This document shows, one piece after another, positions 10,355 to 21,747 of a DNA stretch of 64,000 bases. Location of the stretch: positions 124,001-188,000 of the forward strand of contig WWBZ02000040.1 of the NCBI GenBank assembly GCA_011503125.2. The letters are read 5' to 3'. Position 1 is the stretch's first letter; each line of letters starts with the position of its first letter. Below the pieces are notes generated by a model. That model was not told the origin of the DNA and searched no databases. It was given only the letters and a program-made list of their open reading frames with translations. Source of the stretch: Botryosphaeria dothidea (Eukaryota > Ascomycota > Dothideomycetes > Botryosphaeriales > Botryosphaeriaceae). Made by a program: the position numbers and the translations under genes.

Positions 10355-11993
10355 ATGTCCGCCGCCGCCGTTCTCTCGCGCAGCTCCGCCCAGTCGGGCC
10401 TGCGCGCCGCTGCTGGCCTGCGTACTCTGCAGAGGTCGCCGTTGTTCTCCTCGTGAGTTGTTCAATGCTTCTCAATGCCGCTGAAGATTTGCTTACAATC
10501 GGCTTTTCCGCGCCGCAGGCGATCGGCACCCGCCATCTCAGCTCTCGCCCGTTACTATGCATCCAAATGTTGGTTCCGCCGCCTTCTCAGCGCTCAATGC
10601 GCCAGATATGAGTGCTAACACGATTTTCCGGTAGCATTCCCTCCGCACACGGTCGTGAGCATGCCCGCGCTGTCGCCGACCATGACGGCGGGCAACATCG
10701 GCGTGTGGCAGAAGAAGGCCGGTGACTCCATCAGCCCCGGTGAGGTTCTCGTGGAGATCGAGACGGACAAGGCGCAGATGGACTTTGAATTCCAGGAGGA
10801 GGGTATTCTTGCTAAGGTCCTGAAGGACAGCGGCTCCAAGGACGTCGCTGTCGGCAGCGTAAGCACAATCCCGGTCACACCAACAAGATCAAGAGTTTGG
10901 ATTGACAGGACAACAGCCCATTGCCGTCATGGTTGAGGAGGGTCAGGATGTCTCTGCCTTCGCCGATTTCACCACTGAGGATGCTGGCGGTGACAAGGGC
11001 GCCGCTGCTCCCGCCAAGGAGGAGCCCAAGAAGGAGACCCCCGCTCCTTCTGAGGCCCCCAAGCAGGAGGCTCCCGCCGCGCAGGAGTCCGAGTCTACCG
11101 GTGCTCGTCTTCAGCCCGTCCTCGACCGCGAGCCCATCATCGCCCCGGCCGCCAAGAAGCTCGCTCTTGAGAAGGGTGTGCCGATCAGCCAGGTCAAGGG
11201 CACCGGCCCCGCCGGCCGTATCACCCTGGCCGATATCGAGAAGTTCCAGGCCTCTGCTCCCGCTGGCGCCGCCTCTGCTGCCTCTTTCGTCGACACTCCC
11301 ACCAGCAGCATGCGCAAGGTCATTGCTACCCGCATGGCTCAGTCGCTCCACGAGAACGCACACTACTTCGTTTCTTCGACCGTTTCCGTCAGCAAGCTGC
11401 TCAAGCTCCGTACCGCTCTGAACGCACAGTCCGAGGGTGCCTACAGGCTGTCTGTCAACGACTTCCTTATCAAGGCCTGCTCCGTCGCGCTGAAGAAGGT
11501 CCCAATCGTCAACGCCTCCTGGATTGAGGAGAACGGCCAGTCCGTCATTCGTCAGCACAACAACGTCGACATTTCCGTGGCCGTCGCTACCCCCACCGGC
11601 CTGATCACCCCCATTGTCAAGAACGTCACTGGTCTTGGTCTGCAGTCGATTTCCTCTCAGGTCAAGGACCTTGGCAAGCGCGCCAAGGAGAACAAGCTCA
11701 AGCCTGAGGAGTTCCAGGGTGGCACTTTCACCATCTCCAACATGGGTATGAACGATGCCGTTGAACGCTTCACCTCGATCATCAACAGCCCCCAGGCTGC
11801 CATTGTCGCTGTCGGCACCACCAAGAAGGTAGCGGTCCCCGTCGAGACTGAGGACGGCACCGGTGTCGAGTGGGATGACCAAATCTGCCTGACTGGCTCT
11901 TTCGACCACAGGGTCGTTGACGGTGCCGTTGGTGGTGAGTTCATGAAGGAGCTCAAGAAAGTGGTCGAGAACCCTCTCGAGCTTCTGCTATAA
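10355..11993 (+). CDS. LAT1: Dihydrolipoyllysine-residue acetyltransferase, E2 of pyruvate dehydrogenase, mitochondrial
   Basis: E2 transfers the acetyl group to CoA in the mitochondrial pyruvate dehydrogenase core. Four exons (10355-10452, 10519-10568, 10635-10858, 10917-11993) join in frame to give 482 aa. The intron 2 branch site TGCTAAC is perfect. The first two exons encode an Arg/Ser/Ala-rich mitochondrial presequence ending in ARYYASK. A lipoyl domain follows (MPALSPTM to about residue 124) with the lipoyl-Lys in EIETDKA (K95). Next come an Ala/Pro/Lys-rich linker, the E1/E3-binding domain (about 198-235, [12 protein letters not shown]...[11 protein letters not shown]) and the catalytic domain with DHRVVDG (catalytic His 455). 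Intron 3 must end at the AACAG at 10912-10916, because the nearer acceptor would shift the frame. Fungi have a single lipoyl domain, as here. Confidence 0.97.
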
Positions 11994-13229
11994 ATGGACA
12001 CAACACGAGGCGGGATGGAGAATGAAAAGTTTGGTGGGCAGAGAGCTGGGAGCGGCCAAGAAGGGAATTTTAAAGAAGGTGGTGGTGTGGTGCTTGGGTA
12101 ATTTTGTGTAAATGCATCCCAGTTCCGCTAACTTGTCGTGCATTTGGGGTTGTTCTGCAAGAAGAAACACTATATCCCCCAAACGTATTTCTTCTCTCAA
12201 AATCTTGAGTTCTAGACTTTTTCTTCTTCTCTTTTGTACGAATCACGTAGGCAAGCAGTTTCGTTGTGCGCGTTCCCGCGGTTTCCTCATGTTTCTTGCA
12301 GTGAAAGTCACTGCATTGTCTTGTGTACCAAAACTAGTCATAGTCCGGCCTGGATCTCGAATCTGTTGTTGAGTTCCGCCTCCCGCGGTTGACCCTGCCT
12401 TTTCCGACGCCGTTGGCGGAATGCTGGTTGAGCTTCCAAATTTAGCAAGTCCGACGCCGTCGGGTCGGACTTCGGAGAATTGCATTTCTGGCGTCGCCGG
12501 CGACGTGACCTCTACACCTCCAACTCATTGTATGTCTTCGCGTGAGCCGTAAACACGATTACCTCCGCTCAGCCGTTGAATTTTCCCTCTCATGTCTTGC
12601 TATTGACATTATCCCTGCAGTATGAATTGATCCACTACCCGCGGGGCCTCCTTGGCTGCTTCTCTGTTCTTCAGCCGCACGCGGCCCGGATGTCACTCTA
12701 AAAGATTACGTGAGGCGGCTGAAGCTGAGGCTCGTGTCTGACGATAGACTCCTGTGAAAGCGAGGTAAGATTGACTATGAGCAGTGATGAGCAAGCGCTC
12801 GACTCGTGCGACTATGAAAACATCTTGATAGAGCTTCAAAATTTTGTACTCGCGTTTATGTTGCAACCTCTTGAATAATGAGGGTTCACAGCAGCGGTAT
12901 AGAGACAGTCCACGATGAGTCGTTCAATTCTTCTACCTGTTAGCCGCACACGGAAGATATACGTGTGCGTCACGTGCTACACTAAACCCCAATTAGCTCT
13001 CGCCAATCGGGTCCCTTTCGGACCTTTGGTTTCCCAACCAGATTGCTTCTCTAGGAAACCAACTCGCTCTACAGCTGAAATCCACCCAGGTGCAGTAGCC
13101 CTTAGGCTGTTTATTCAACACAACCCATGGATAACATTAATTTCCAAATACTCGTTCCAACTAATTTGTTCAAGAGTGCATTCAAGCATTACTATCGCGG
13201 GTAAATTTCTCTTTCCATACTTCTAATCC
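11994..13229. other. Intergenic, convergent 3' flanks
   Basis: No supported gene lies between E2 (+) and the MFS gene (-). A short perfect hairpin (AAGTCCGAC, 8-nt loop, GTCGGACTT) occurs at 12447-12472 in a locally GC-rich patch. A 103-codon frame at 12915-13226 has an ATG but no family features and is not called. Confidence 0.5.
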
Positions 13230-14863
13230 CTACAACACATACCTAAACATCACGTTTTCCTTATCCGTCACATTCTCAAACCCCTGCACCCTACTCTCCT
13301 CTTCCATGGCCTTGATCTCCTCCTCGCTCTTCCCCTCCAACAATGCATCTCTCTTCTTATTTTCTCTCACATACAACCATCTCAGAACCAGATTCAACAC
13401 CAAATTCAATATGAACCCGCACAACATGGCCACAATCCCGCTCCTGTACTCGGGCGCCTCGCTCGACTTGAAGCACTGCGGCCCTGCAATCTGCCCCACG
13501 CAATAACACACAAACACCCATCCACTCGCCACGCTCCTCTTCGTCGACCCCGCCACGTTCGTCGCCAACAGGCCCAGCAGCACCAAGAACCCCACCGGAT
13601 ACGTCCCCAGCAACCACAGCCCAACAAGCCGCCCCCACTTGTTCGCCTCGGGCAGCCCATTGATCAAACACGTCCCCACAACCGGCGGCAGCATAGCGAG
13701 CGATCCAACATACAGCCGCGACCCTTCAAGCTTACTCGAGATCACACCAGCCCCCAGCTGCGCGACCGTCTGCACCGCAGCCAGAGGCATGTTCATCAGC
13801 GTCGTCTCAATCGGCGAGAAGCCAAACCCCTGGATGATAAGACTGCCGAACGACAACCCGCCCGACGCCAGCGCATTAACGAGCGAAATGAGCCCGAGAA
13901 TCACGACCTTCGGATCCGCCGCGGCCTCGACGACCTGCGCGCGCACAAACGTGCGCGACTTGGTGCCCGTCTTGTTGCCGACGACGCGCTGCACGGCGAC
14001 GACGCGCTCGGCCGGCGTCAGCCAGCGGATGCCCGCGCTCGCGGGGCCATCCGGCACGACGAGCACGAAGAGGACGCCCCACGCGGCGGTGGCGGCGCCG
14101 AGGACGAGGAAGATGTACTGCCACGACGCGAGGGCGCCTGTGCCGATGTGCCCGATGCCGAAGGCGATCAGGCCGCCGAGCAGCGAGCCGACGCCCAGGA
14201 AGGAGATCCACAGCGCGGAGCGCGCGGCTTGCTCGTGGCGCGTCCACCAGATGCCGGTGATGGCGACGAAGCCCGGCGAGATGGTGGCTTCGGTGACGCC
14301 GAGGAAGAAGCGCACGGTGGCGAGGCCGGCGAAGGAGGTGCAGGCGGCGGTGGTCATGAGGATGCTGGCCCAGAGGATGATGTTGATGCCGAGGAATTTG
14401 GCGACGGGGAAGCGCTGGATGATGGCGACGCCGGGGTATTCGGCGAGGAGGTAGCCTTTGGGGGGAGGATGTGTCAGTGCTGGAGTTCGTGCGCGGAGAG
14501 GTTGTGGGAGAGTGGCTTACCGAAGTAGAAGATGCTGCTCGCCCAGGAGTAGTCCTGGCCTTTCAGGTTGTTGTCCTTGATGATGCCGTAGACGGACGAG
14601 TAGCCGAGAGAGGTCTTGTCGATGAACTGCAGGGCGTACGTGATGCACAGGAAGGGCAGGATGTACCTGTCGATCTTGCGCAGCACTCTCTTGGACATCT
14701 CGGGGTCGACGGGCCCGCTCGTGAGGGCTTTCGCGGCTAGGTCGCCGACTTCATCGTCGATGCGCAGGCGTGACTTCTCCTCGATGACGAACTCGTCGAC
14801 GGCGCCGCTCTTCTCGACATCGTTGCCGGTGGGAGAGACGGTCAGCTCGTCTTTGTCGGCCAT
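13230..14863 (-). CDS. MFS transporter, Dal5/allantoate permease-like (anion:cation symporter family)
   Basis: Two exons (14521-14863 and 13230-14455) are separated by a 65-bp intron with GTAAGC donor and CAAAG acceptor and give 522 aa. The N-terminus is the hydrophilic tail usual for this family, leading into KIDRYILPFLCITYALQFIDKT, the first-helix signature of the Dal5 group. About twelve membrane segments follow; TSFAGLATVRFFLGVTEA matches helices 4-5. Dal5-type carriers import allantoate, ureidosuccinate, nicotinate relatives and, in yeast, dipeptides. The substrate here cannot be read from sequence. It is divergent from the M20 amidohydrolase gene 420 bp away, which suggests a shared catabolic role. 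Confidence 0.88.
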
Positions 14864-15283
14864 TTTTCCAAGGTCTGGCGCCTTCGAGTTGCGCGTCAGT
14901 CCGCGGTCTGGGGATTAGTCGACCCATGGCGGCGGTCTGTTTATACGCAGCTCATGCGGAGTCAAACCAGTTGTCACTGATAAGGTCGGCGCGGTGAGCG
15001 CGGCATCGGTCTCCAGGACTGGTGCGCATCACCGACCACTTATCCGGCACCATGCTGTTCGGGCCGGGGTCCTGATGCGACCTTGTGGTGCGGTTCGCCG
15101 TCGAAAGTGGGGGACGAGGTGAAGGGACGGAAGCAAGCGAGGGAGTTGCACCAAGGAAAGCGGCGCCGTGCCTCGGGCCCTAAGCTCGTCCGTACTTCAT
15201 GCTGCGTGATCTCTTGCTCTCCCATTACACCCGAAGCTGCATTTTGCCGACCAAGTCCGTTTTGTGGTCGATAGTTGATCAGA
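14864..15283. promoter_or_regulatory. Shared divergent promoter (MFS transporter / M20 amidohydrolase)
   Basis: A 420-bp interval lies between divergent starts. Several TTATC/GATA-type cores (CTGATAAGG near 14977 and CTTATCC near 15040) could be GATA-factor sites for nitrogen control. This reading of the motif is inference. Confidence 0.4.
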
Positions 15284-16755
15284 ATGGACGATGACTGGGT
15301 TCTTGTATCGCCAGACTACCTCGGCGAGATTGGCAGCTATATCGACACCATCGCGGATTCCCTGTGGCCCATCAACAAGAAGATCCACGACAATCCGGAA
15401 CTCGGCTACAAAGAGTACATTGCCCATGAGGCCTTGACGTCTTTCCTCAAGAAACAGGACGGGTGGAAAGTCACGCCATCCGCCTATGGCATGGAGACCG
15501 CCTTCGTTGCCGTCTTCGATAGCGGAAAGAAGGGCCCTGTCGTCTCTTTCAATGCTGAGATGGGTTGGTCTTCTTTCTTTCTATGTTTCGAGAAGTGTCT
15601 GGAGATTACTGACATGTGACGGGCAGATGCGCTGGAGGAAATCGGCCACGCGTGCGGCCACAACTTAATTGCGACGGCCTCACTGTCGGGTGCCCTGGCT
15701 GCGGCGGAGACCATGCGGAAGCACAACCTGCCTGGAAAAATAGTCCTCTTCGGTACACCAGCTGAGGAAGGTAAGTATTGTCGCAGTTTCTCTTTCCGTC
15801 TACTACTTCTCCGCTTCTACTTCTCGAGAAAAAAATCATTTGCCCAGTGGACCACTGGGCATCAGGGCCCTGGACTCACTTCACTTTCCTCTCTCTTCCC
15901 TTCCTCTCAACCAACCCTCTAACACCACCGCTCCCAGGCGGCGGCGGCAAAATCAAGCTCATCAACGCCGGCGCCTACCGCGACCACGCCTGCGACGTCA
16001 ACCTCATCTCGCACCCGGGCATCACGTCCGACTGCGCACTCATGCGCACCTCCGCCTACCGCGGCTTCACCGTCGAGTACTTCGGCCGCGAAGCCCACGC
16101 CGCCGCGTCGCCCTGGCTCGGCATCAACGCCCTCGATGCCCTCATCACCGCCTACACCGCGCTGTCCGTCCTGCGCCAGCAGACCCGCCCCGGCGACGTC
16201 GTCCAGGGCAACATCACGCACGGCGGCCTGCGCCCGAACATCATCCACGCGTACGCCGCCGGCGAGTTCGTCGTCCGCGCGGACACGCGGCGCGGCTGCG
16301 ACGAGCTGTTCGCGCGCGCGCGCAAGTGCTTCGAGGCGGGCGCGCTGGGCAGCGGCGCGAAGCTGGCCATCGCGGACACGGGCGCGTACGCGGACCACGT
16401 GCCCAACCGCACCCTCGCCGCGCTGTACCGCGCGCACTTCAACGCGCTGGGCGGCAAGATCCCGGCCCCGGAGGTCGACGAGGTGCGCGGCCGGACGATG
16501 GCGAGCACGGATCAGGGGGACGTGAGTTACGTCGTGCCGAGCTTGAGCGCGGGCTTCTGGGTCCGGCCGGGCGAGCAGGGGAACGGGCCGCACAGTCCGG
16601 ATTTTGCGGGCGCGACGGGGACGAGAGAGGCGTTTGGGTTGGCGTTGAGGTGTGGGAAGGGGTTGGCGGGGACGGCGGTGGATTTGTTGGTGACGGAGGG
16701 GCTGGTGGAGGAGGTGAAGAGGGAGTTTGAGAGGGAGGTTAAGGGCAAGGCTTGA
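15284..16755 (+). CDS. M20 family amidohydrolase / metallopeptidase (PM20D2-like)
   Basis: M20 enzymes are two-metal hydrolases that cleave amide bonds of N-acyl amino acids or dipeptides. Exons 15284-15563, 15627-15770 and 15938-16755 join in frame to give 413 aa. The intron sizes are 63 and 167 bp. Motifs in order: HDNPELGYKEY, the metal-binding EIGHACGHNL, FGTPAEEGGGG containing the catalytic/metal Glu pair, then EAHAAASPWLGINALDA in the dimerisation domain, and a C-terminal SPDFAG block. The arrangement fits the PM20D2/amidohydrolase (M20D) subgroup rather than carboxypeptidase S. There is no signal peptide, so it is probably cytosolic. Its substrate may be delivered by the divergent Dal5-like carrier. 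Third codon positions are strongly G/C. Confidence 0.88.
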
Positions 16756-17105
16756 GTGCGTTGTTGAGCTCTCTCTCGGGCATGGAGCTCAGTTCTGGTA
16801 AGTGTGGATGATATGCACATGACGGCGTGGCTGATCACTGGCCGTCAGTACCTTCACTTGTAACCGGAAGCGATATCTTATAGGATTCTTAGGATCTTCA
16901 TCTCTTTTCAGAAGGTTCAGGAAGAGACGGAAGCGAGACAGGACAGCATCGTACACGAAATCCGGTAGATAAACCTAGCCAGAAAGAATTGACTGTATAT
17001 ATTCAGGAGTACATAATACTTCAGATCAAGAACGTCAAGCATAAATCAAATCCACAAATCCTCCCCAGGGCCGTTTCAAACAGCTCCCCTCATGCTTCCA
17101 CCTCT
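16756..17105. other. Intergenic, convergent 3' flanks
   Basis: This 350-bp stretch lies between the M20 gene (+) and the secreted repeat-protein gene (-). Nothing beyond expected 3' untranslated sequence is visible. Confidence 0.5.
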
Positions 17106-18353
17106 CTAAGCGACGACGGTGTCGTTACCAGTCTGGCGCTCCTGGATGACAGGCAGGCCAACATTGACCTCGCCCTCAAGAACGACAGCGTCATCGCCGC
17201 GCTTCGCAGGCGTAGGAGTGGATTGGGGCTCGCGCCTGAGGGGAGTGCCCTGGGGAGCGCGCTTCAGCTACAGAGAAAGTCAGTCAAATCGTCCCGCCAT
17301 TTCCCACCGACCTCCCCAAGGAAAACTTACAGTGACGAGCGTAGTCGGCGCGGGCACAGGTGCAGCCTCGGCCGTAGGCTTTACCGGCGCCACGACAGTC
17401 GTCTGCGCCTGGCGCGCCATGATCGCGCTGCTCTCGGCCGGCGGCGGGTTGGAGACAACCACAGCGCTGCTCTCGGCCGGCGGCGCGGCGGACACCTCAA
17501 CGCTGACGGACTGCGGGGCGCGGGCGACGACGGTGCTGGTGCCGGGCTCGGCGGCGACGGTGGTCTGCGCGACGGTCTCGGTCGCGACAGTCTCGGTCGC
17601 GGCGGTCTCGGTCACGACGACGGTCTGGGGGTCGCGCGGGACGACGACGATGCTGCTCTCCTGGGGAGCGCGGCCGCCGATGACGATGATGCTGCTTTCT
17701 TGCGGGGCGCGGGCGACGACGCTGCCGCTGCTGCCGCTGGACGGGATGGGGGCGGCGGCGCTGGGGGCAGAGGCGCTGTCAGAGGCGGCGGCGGACTGAG
17801 GCTGGCGGGCGGCGATGCCGGTGGCGCTCGGGGCGGGAGCTGCGACGGTGGTCGGGACGGGAGCAACGACCGTGGCGGTCTGAGGGTCGCGGCCGACGAT
17901 GACGATGCTGCTTTCCTGGGGAGCACGGCCGATGACCACGATGCTGCTCTCTTGCGGGGCGCGAGCGACGACGGTGGTGCCTGGGTTGGGCGCCGCGACG
18001 GTGGTGGGAATGGGAGCAACAGCTGTGGCGGTCTGAGGATCACGGCCGACGATGACGATGCTGCTCTCTTGGGGAGCGCGGCCAATGACGACAATGCTGC
18101 TCTCCTGAGGAGCGCGGGCGACAATGGTAGTGCCCGGGTTGGAAGCAGCAGTGGTCGCCGCGCCAGGCTCAACTCCTCCAGTGACGGTTTGAGGAGAGCG
18201 GGCACCAACGGCGCCGCTGCTACCTGCAGGGGGGTTGGGAACTACTGCTCCGCTGCTTGCCGGTGGGTTGACGGGCTGGACGGCAGACTGGGACTGCGGA
18301 GCGGCAGCTGCGAAGGCCGCGAAGAGGACAACGAGGGAGGCTGCGGATTTCAT
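17106..18353 (-). CDS. Secreted Arg-x-Pro-Gln repeat protein with C-terminal dibasic sites
   Basis: Two exons (17331-18353 and 17106-17267; 63-bp intron, GTAAGT...CTGTAG) encode 394 aa. A clear signal peptide (MKSAASLVVLFAAFAAA) is followed by mature sequence starting APQSQ. The body is Val/Ala/Ser/Thr/Pro-rich and almost Lys-free. It has about 14 short units that begin after an Arg with APQ, DPQ, SPQ, QPQ or EPQ, such as RAPQESSIVVIG. Residues 72-122 and 123-173 are near-identical 51-residue tandem copies, and a decayed third lies further on. Exon 2 adds three dibasic sites (LKR, LRR, AKR) that separate the last two PQ units from an acidic tail. I do not recognise the family. The layout recalls Kex2-processed repeat precursors or Ser/Thr-rich wall proteins; processing is inference. 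Confidence 0.8.
17835..18140 (-). repeat. Two tandem 153-bp coding repeats
   Basis: Units 17988-18140 and 17835-17987 encode two 51-residue copies that differ at only four residues (I/V, A/V, I/V and the residue pair at the copy junction region). Each holds two APQESSIV units and one DPQTAT unit. Phase is kept exactly, so the array grew by in-frame duplication. Confidence 0.85.
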
Positions 18354-20350
18354 TGTGCTTCGCCTGATGTGATGGATGAGGCTGATTTGAGGAAGTGATT
18401 GAGTGAAGAAGAGAAGGCTTGCTGTTGTTCTGGAGAGGTGAGATATGGCAGCGCTTCAATGACTTTTTTATACACTTCATGATGCATTTTCTTCTGCAGA
18501 GTCGGTGGTACTTTCCGTGGTACTCCGGTGATGGACAAGAGAAGTCGACTTGGAACTGTCTTGGTCTCGGCGTGGATACGGGCTGTGCCGGCATCAATTC
18601 GCTCGCCAGGTACAGCATGGTATGATGTGCTTGGTGTGAGGTATCATCGGACTTTTCGGAAGGAGTCTGTGCGGCTGTCCGCATGATGGGGTCCAAGATG
18701 GTGTTGATGGGCGTAGCGTTGTTGAGACAGTTGTGTGATAGTACTGTTGCACAGACGGTTCCCGGCTCATTTGCCTGATGCGGCAAGAGAATCACATTCT
18801 GGTTTCCTGTAACGGTTACAGCCAAGTATGGTTCCTGGAAGTCTTGGCTTGCCATGTCTGCATCTCGAAGTTTCAGCCGAGACATACCATCGAGACTCTA
18901 TGGTCGTTTTCATAACTGTGATCTGTAGGAAACAAGGCTTTAGAACTGCAGTATAAGCCAGAATGTAGACCTGAAGTGAATGTTCACTCTTGCGTTCTCT
19001 TGCATCTCCAGTTGAACAGAAAACTGGAGGTCTTTTCGGTGTTCCACGTTACCAAAAGGAACGCAAGAGGTTGACATTAAAGCCGAGCACCTGGTGAATC
19101 CTCCGCAGTAAGCCCTTCTGCGACCAAGATCCCGGCGCTTCTTGTGGCCCGTTCCCGTATTTGTAATGCCGAGTTTATGGAAGAACCTACTTCAAGTGTT
19201 TAAGCGAGTATGTTAACGCGCTCGGTGCGCGGACCTCATCAGAGATCACGCCAGCTGCCAGAGATCCGGGAAGTGAGACGTTAGGAGGCTGAGCACTAAT
19301 CAGCGCAGGGCACCTCAATGTGGCGCTGATAGCCGTCGGAAGTGATACGATTTCTAAGTGAACGCTGGGACCAGCTTGCTGGCGAAGAAACGTGGTAATG
19401 ACGAGCAAGTGTCTGTGCACCTCTGATTGACCAATCTCTCCGCACTTGCTTCGGACTGGACCGCTTTTAGCTCACGAGCCGTTCGCCCCGCGATAAACTT
19501 TTGAGATATACTTTCGTAAGGCTGAAGTAGGCACCATTATACACTACACACTCCAACCAAAGGCAATGCAAACACCATTGTTCGCTCAGACTCTCAAAAT
19601 GGATACGAAACAACTAATACCGAGCTCGTAGAATGGTTTCAAGGTCGCCTAGAAACGCGCGAGCGGATGCTACCGGCCTGACGTGCATGCGACTGTGGAG
19701 TGCAGATAAGGGCCCTGGTTGCAACCGCAACGACCCGTACCTGAAAATCGGACCGCCCTAAGCCTCAGGTATTTGCACATCATTGACCAGTCAGAGTCCC
19801 GGATGCCCGCAATTATTGCTCGGCAAGTGCGAATGGCCGCGCGGAAAGATCAGGCCGCCTGACGATCTTCGTGAAGGTTATATTGCGGAGTCGCAATCGG
19901 GAAGTTAGGGATGCCAATCCGGCCAGCCTTGCCCTTCCAAGCGCCTTGGGATGGCATTCTGAGACAACAAGACCTGGCCCATACAACCTCGTGGCGAAAC
20001 TCGGTTTATCAATCATGCGGAGAACGGGGAAAGGTAGTGTAGTATCTCGGCTTCAGGCGTCCTGTTGTTTCGGCCCCACCACGGCCTAAGCCTATTGGCA
20101 CAGCCTGTGAATACACATTGACATGTAGCAGCGGATTTTCTTTTATGATTAATCCACACTGGCCAGACTTGAGAAGCCGCTGAGGTTCCTACGAGATTCA
20201 ACTGAAAGTTATTGCATCATTGAATGTAAACGCATATCATTCGGCCCATGAGTACAGCAAGGCACAGAGGCGACACAATATATCCCTTGCTATTGACATG
20301 ATCTTTCTTCAAGTTCTTGAGGGCATCTTGAATGATCTTTTCGTGCATAC
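18354..20350. other. Long intergenic region, no supported gene
   Basis: Two kilobases separate the repeat-protein promoter and the NLR remnant. The first ~200 bp (TTTTTTATACACTTC near 18466, antisense orientation) is probably the promoter of the secreted protein. Open frames here are short, overlap on both strands and show no family features. I found no repeat shared with the rest of the window. Confidence 0.5.
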
Positions 20351-21600
20351 CTAAGAGACAAAAGCGTCGGCTAACCCTTTAGAGATGTTTCGCACCATCT
20401 CTTTCAGGTTTCTGCGGAGTCGTCTGTCCATATTTTCGGAAGAAACCAGACGGAGACTTCTCGTTTTGGATGGATCCTGAATATTATGGAAATGTTCCAG
20501 CTTGAAAGGCGAAATACAGAACAGCAGCCACTGGAAAAGCACGATCGCTTGTTCCTTCTCTTCATCGTCCCCACTTGAAATCAAGATCTCGTAAAGACCT
20601 TGAAGAGTCTAAGGAACTCATTTGATCTTTCTCAATATTTCAGCTGGGGTTTGGCCGCGTCTGGTCTGACGATCGACTTGCGAAAGCACAATAGAGACCC
20701 ACTGAAAAATCCCACTGGCCCTCTCGATAATCAGACTTTTCAATTCATCACCTGCGGTCCCAGAAATGAACTGAAATGATCTGTTCTTGTTGACATATTT
20801 TTTATGTCGTCCGTATTTTCCTTCTCGACAGATATGAGCATCATAGTGTCTAGAAAGAGAATAGGATAGTGGCGACAAGAGAGGCTAATCTTGAGGTGTC
20901 CCCGATCTTCTCCGATAGTTTCGATGACATGTTCAAAATCAGCAACCAAGCTGACTGCTCGCTCTTCCCCAAGCTCATCCAAAGCATCAATGAATATTGT
21001 CATTGGTTTTGTGACAGCCTTCAAATTCCATTAAAAAGATGAGGAAATCTCTGAGCTCCTCCGGAGTCCATGTCCAAGCTTTCGCATAGTCGCCGCGAAG
21101 CCTTGTCCTCTCTCGGTAGGCCTCAGAAAGCCGGTTCAAATGCTCTGGAAAGCTTGGAAGTGCCTGGTGAAGAAGTGATCGATAGAGTCCAAGAGGAGAT
21201 TTTGGCGCTTGCTTCCTCGTCCGTGGATAAAGAAGGCGGCGATGATTTCCTTTCCATCTACCGTGTTTCGGAGGTTTTGGAGAGCATACCGTACTAATGT
21301 CGACTAGCCAGCACCCGGGGGCCCGAGAATCCACAAAAGGCCAGGAGATTTGTTGCGCCAAATCCGCTAGTTCTCATGCATCGTAAGCCAGGCACATGTG
21401 CTTTCAGCTGCTCTGATGCCATCCTGCCGCTCACGGAATTCTTGTTCAAAGAATACAAGAGATTTCAGGCATTGCTTGTGATTTTCAAGGATGAAATCCT
21501 CAGAAGGTGCGATACCTTTATCTTTGGATGCGTCGATACTACTGCGAAGCTCCACCAGCTGCCGCAGAGTGAGGTTGTAGATCTAATCATCTTTCCCTGA
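20351..21600 (-). pseudogene. NACHT-type NLR (STAND NTPase), degraded
   Basis: Fungal NACHT NLRs are self/non-self sensors. Reading right to left: a pre-NACHT block (CLKSLVFFEQEFRERQDGI, ESTCAW), then LLWILGPPGAG with the Walker A Lys codon replaced by TAG at 21304-21306, then RSLLHQALPSFPEHL. Next come Walker B with FIDALDELGEE, LKISLSCRHYPI, ASGIFQWVSIVLSQVD and a winged-helix-like QLFQW-type block (AIVLFQWLLFCISPF). These blocks lie in at least three frames. Frameshifts occur near 21240 and 21010, and more stops lie near 20600. No intact start or C-terminal repeat domain remains. The gene is a relic. Confidence 0.85.
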
Positions 21601-21747
21601 AAATTTGACGAGATCGCTGTGAGTTCGATTCACCGCGATAATGTGATGGTTTTTTGATCTGTCATCCACGCCTCGAGGTGCTGATGCAGTATTGACAAGC
21701 AGATCCAGTGGCCGCTCATGCTCCATTCCCCGTCACTCTACAACATG

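Noticed and set aside
10875..11909. A 344-codon frame antisense to the pyruvate dehydrogenase E2 gene.
   Set aside because: It mirrors the GC-rich codons of a clearly identified gene and has no domain of its own.
12447..12472. A perfect 9-bp inverted repeat between the E2 and MFS genes as a regulatory element.
   Set aside because: It is short, isolated and downstream of both genes. It could be a chance hairpin.
15919..16593. A 224-codon antisense frame and a 296-codon overlapping sense frame within the M20 gene.
   Set aside because: Both are Arg/Ala/Val shadow frames caused by strong GC3 bias; the M20 frame carries all motifs.
18220..18885. A 221-codon minus-strand frame upstream of and overlapping the secreted repeat-protein gene.
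   Set aside because: It overlaps the signal peptide exon in another frame and has irregular composition. The region is better read as promoter and leader.
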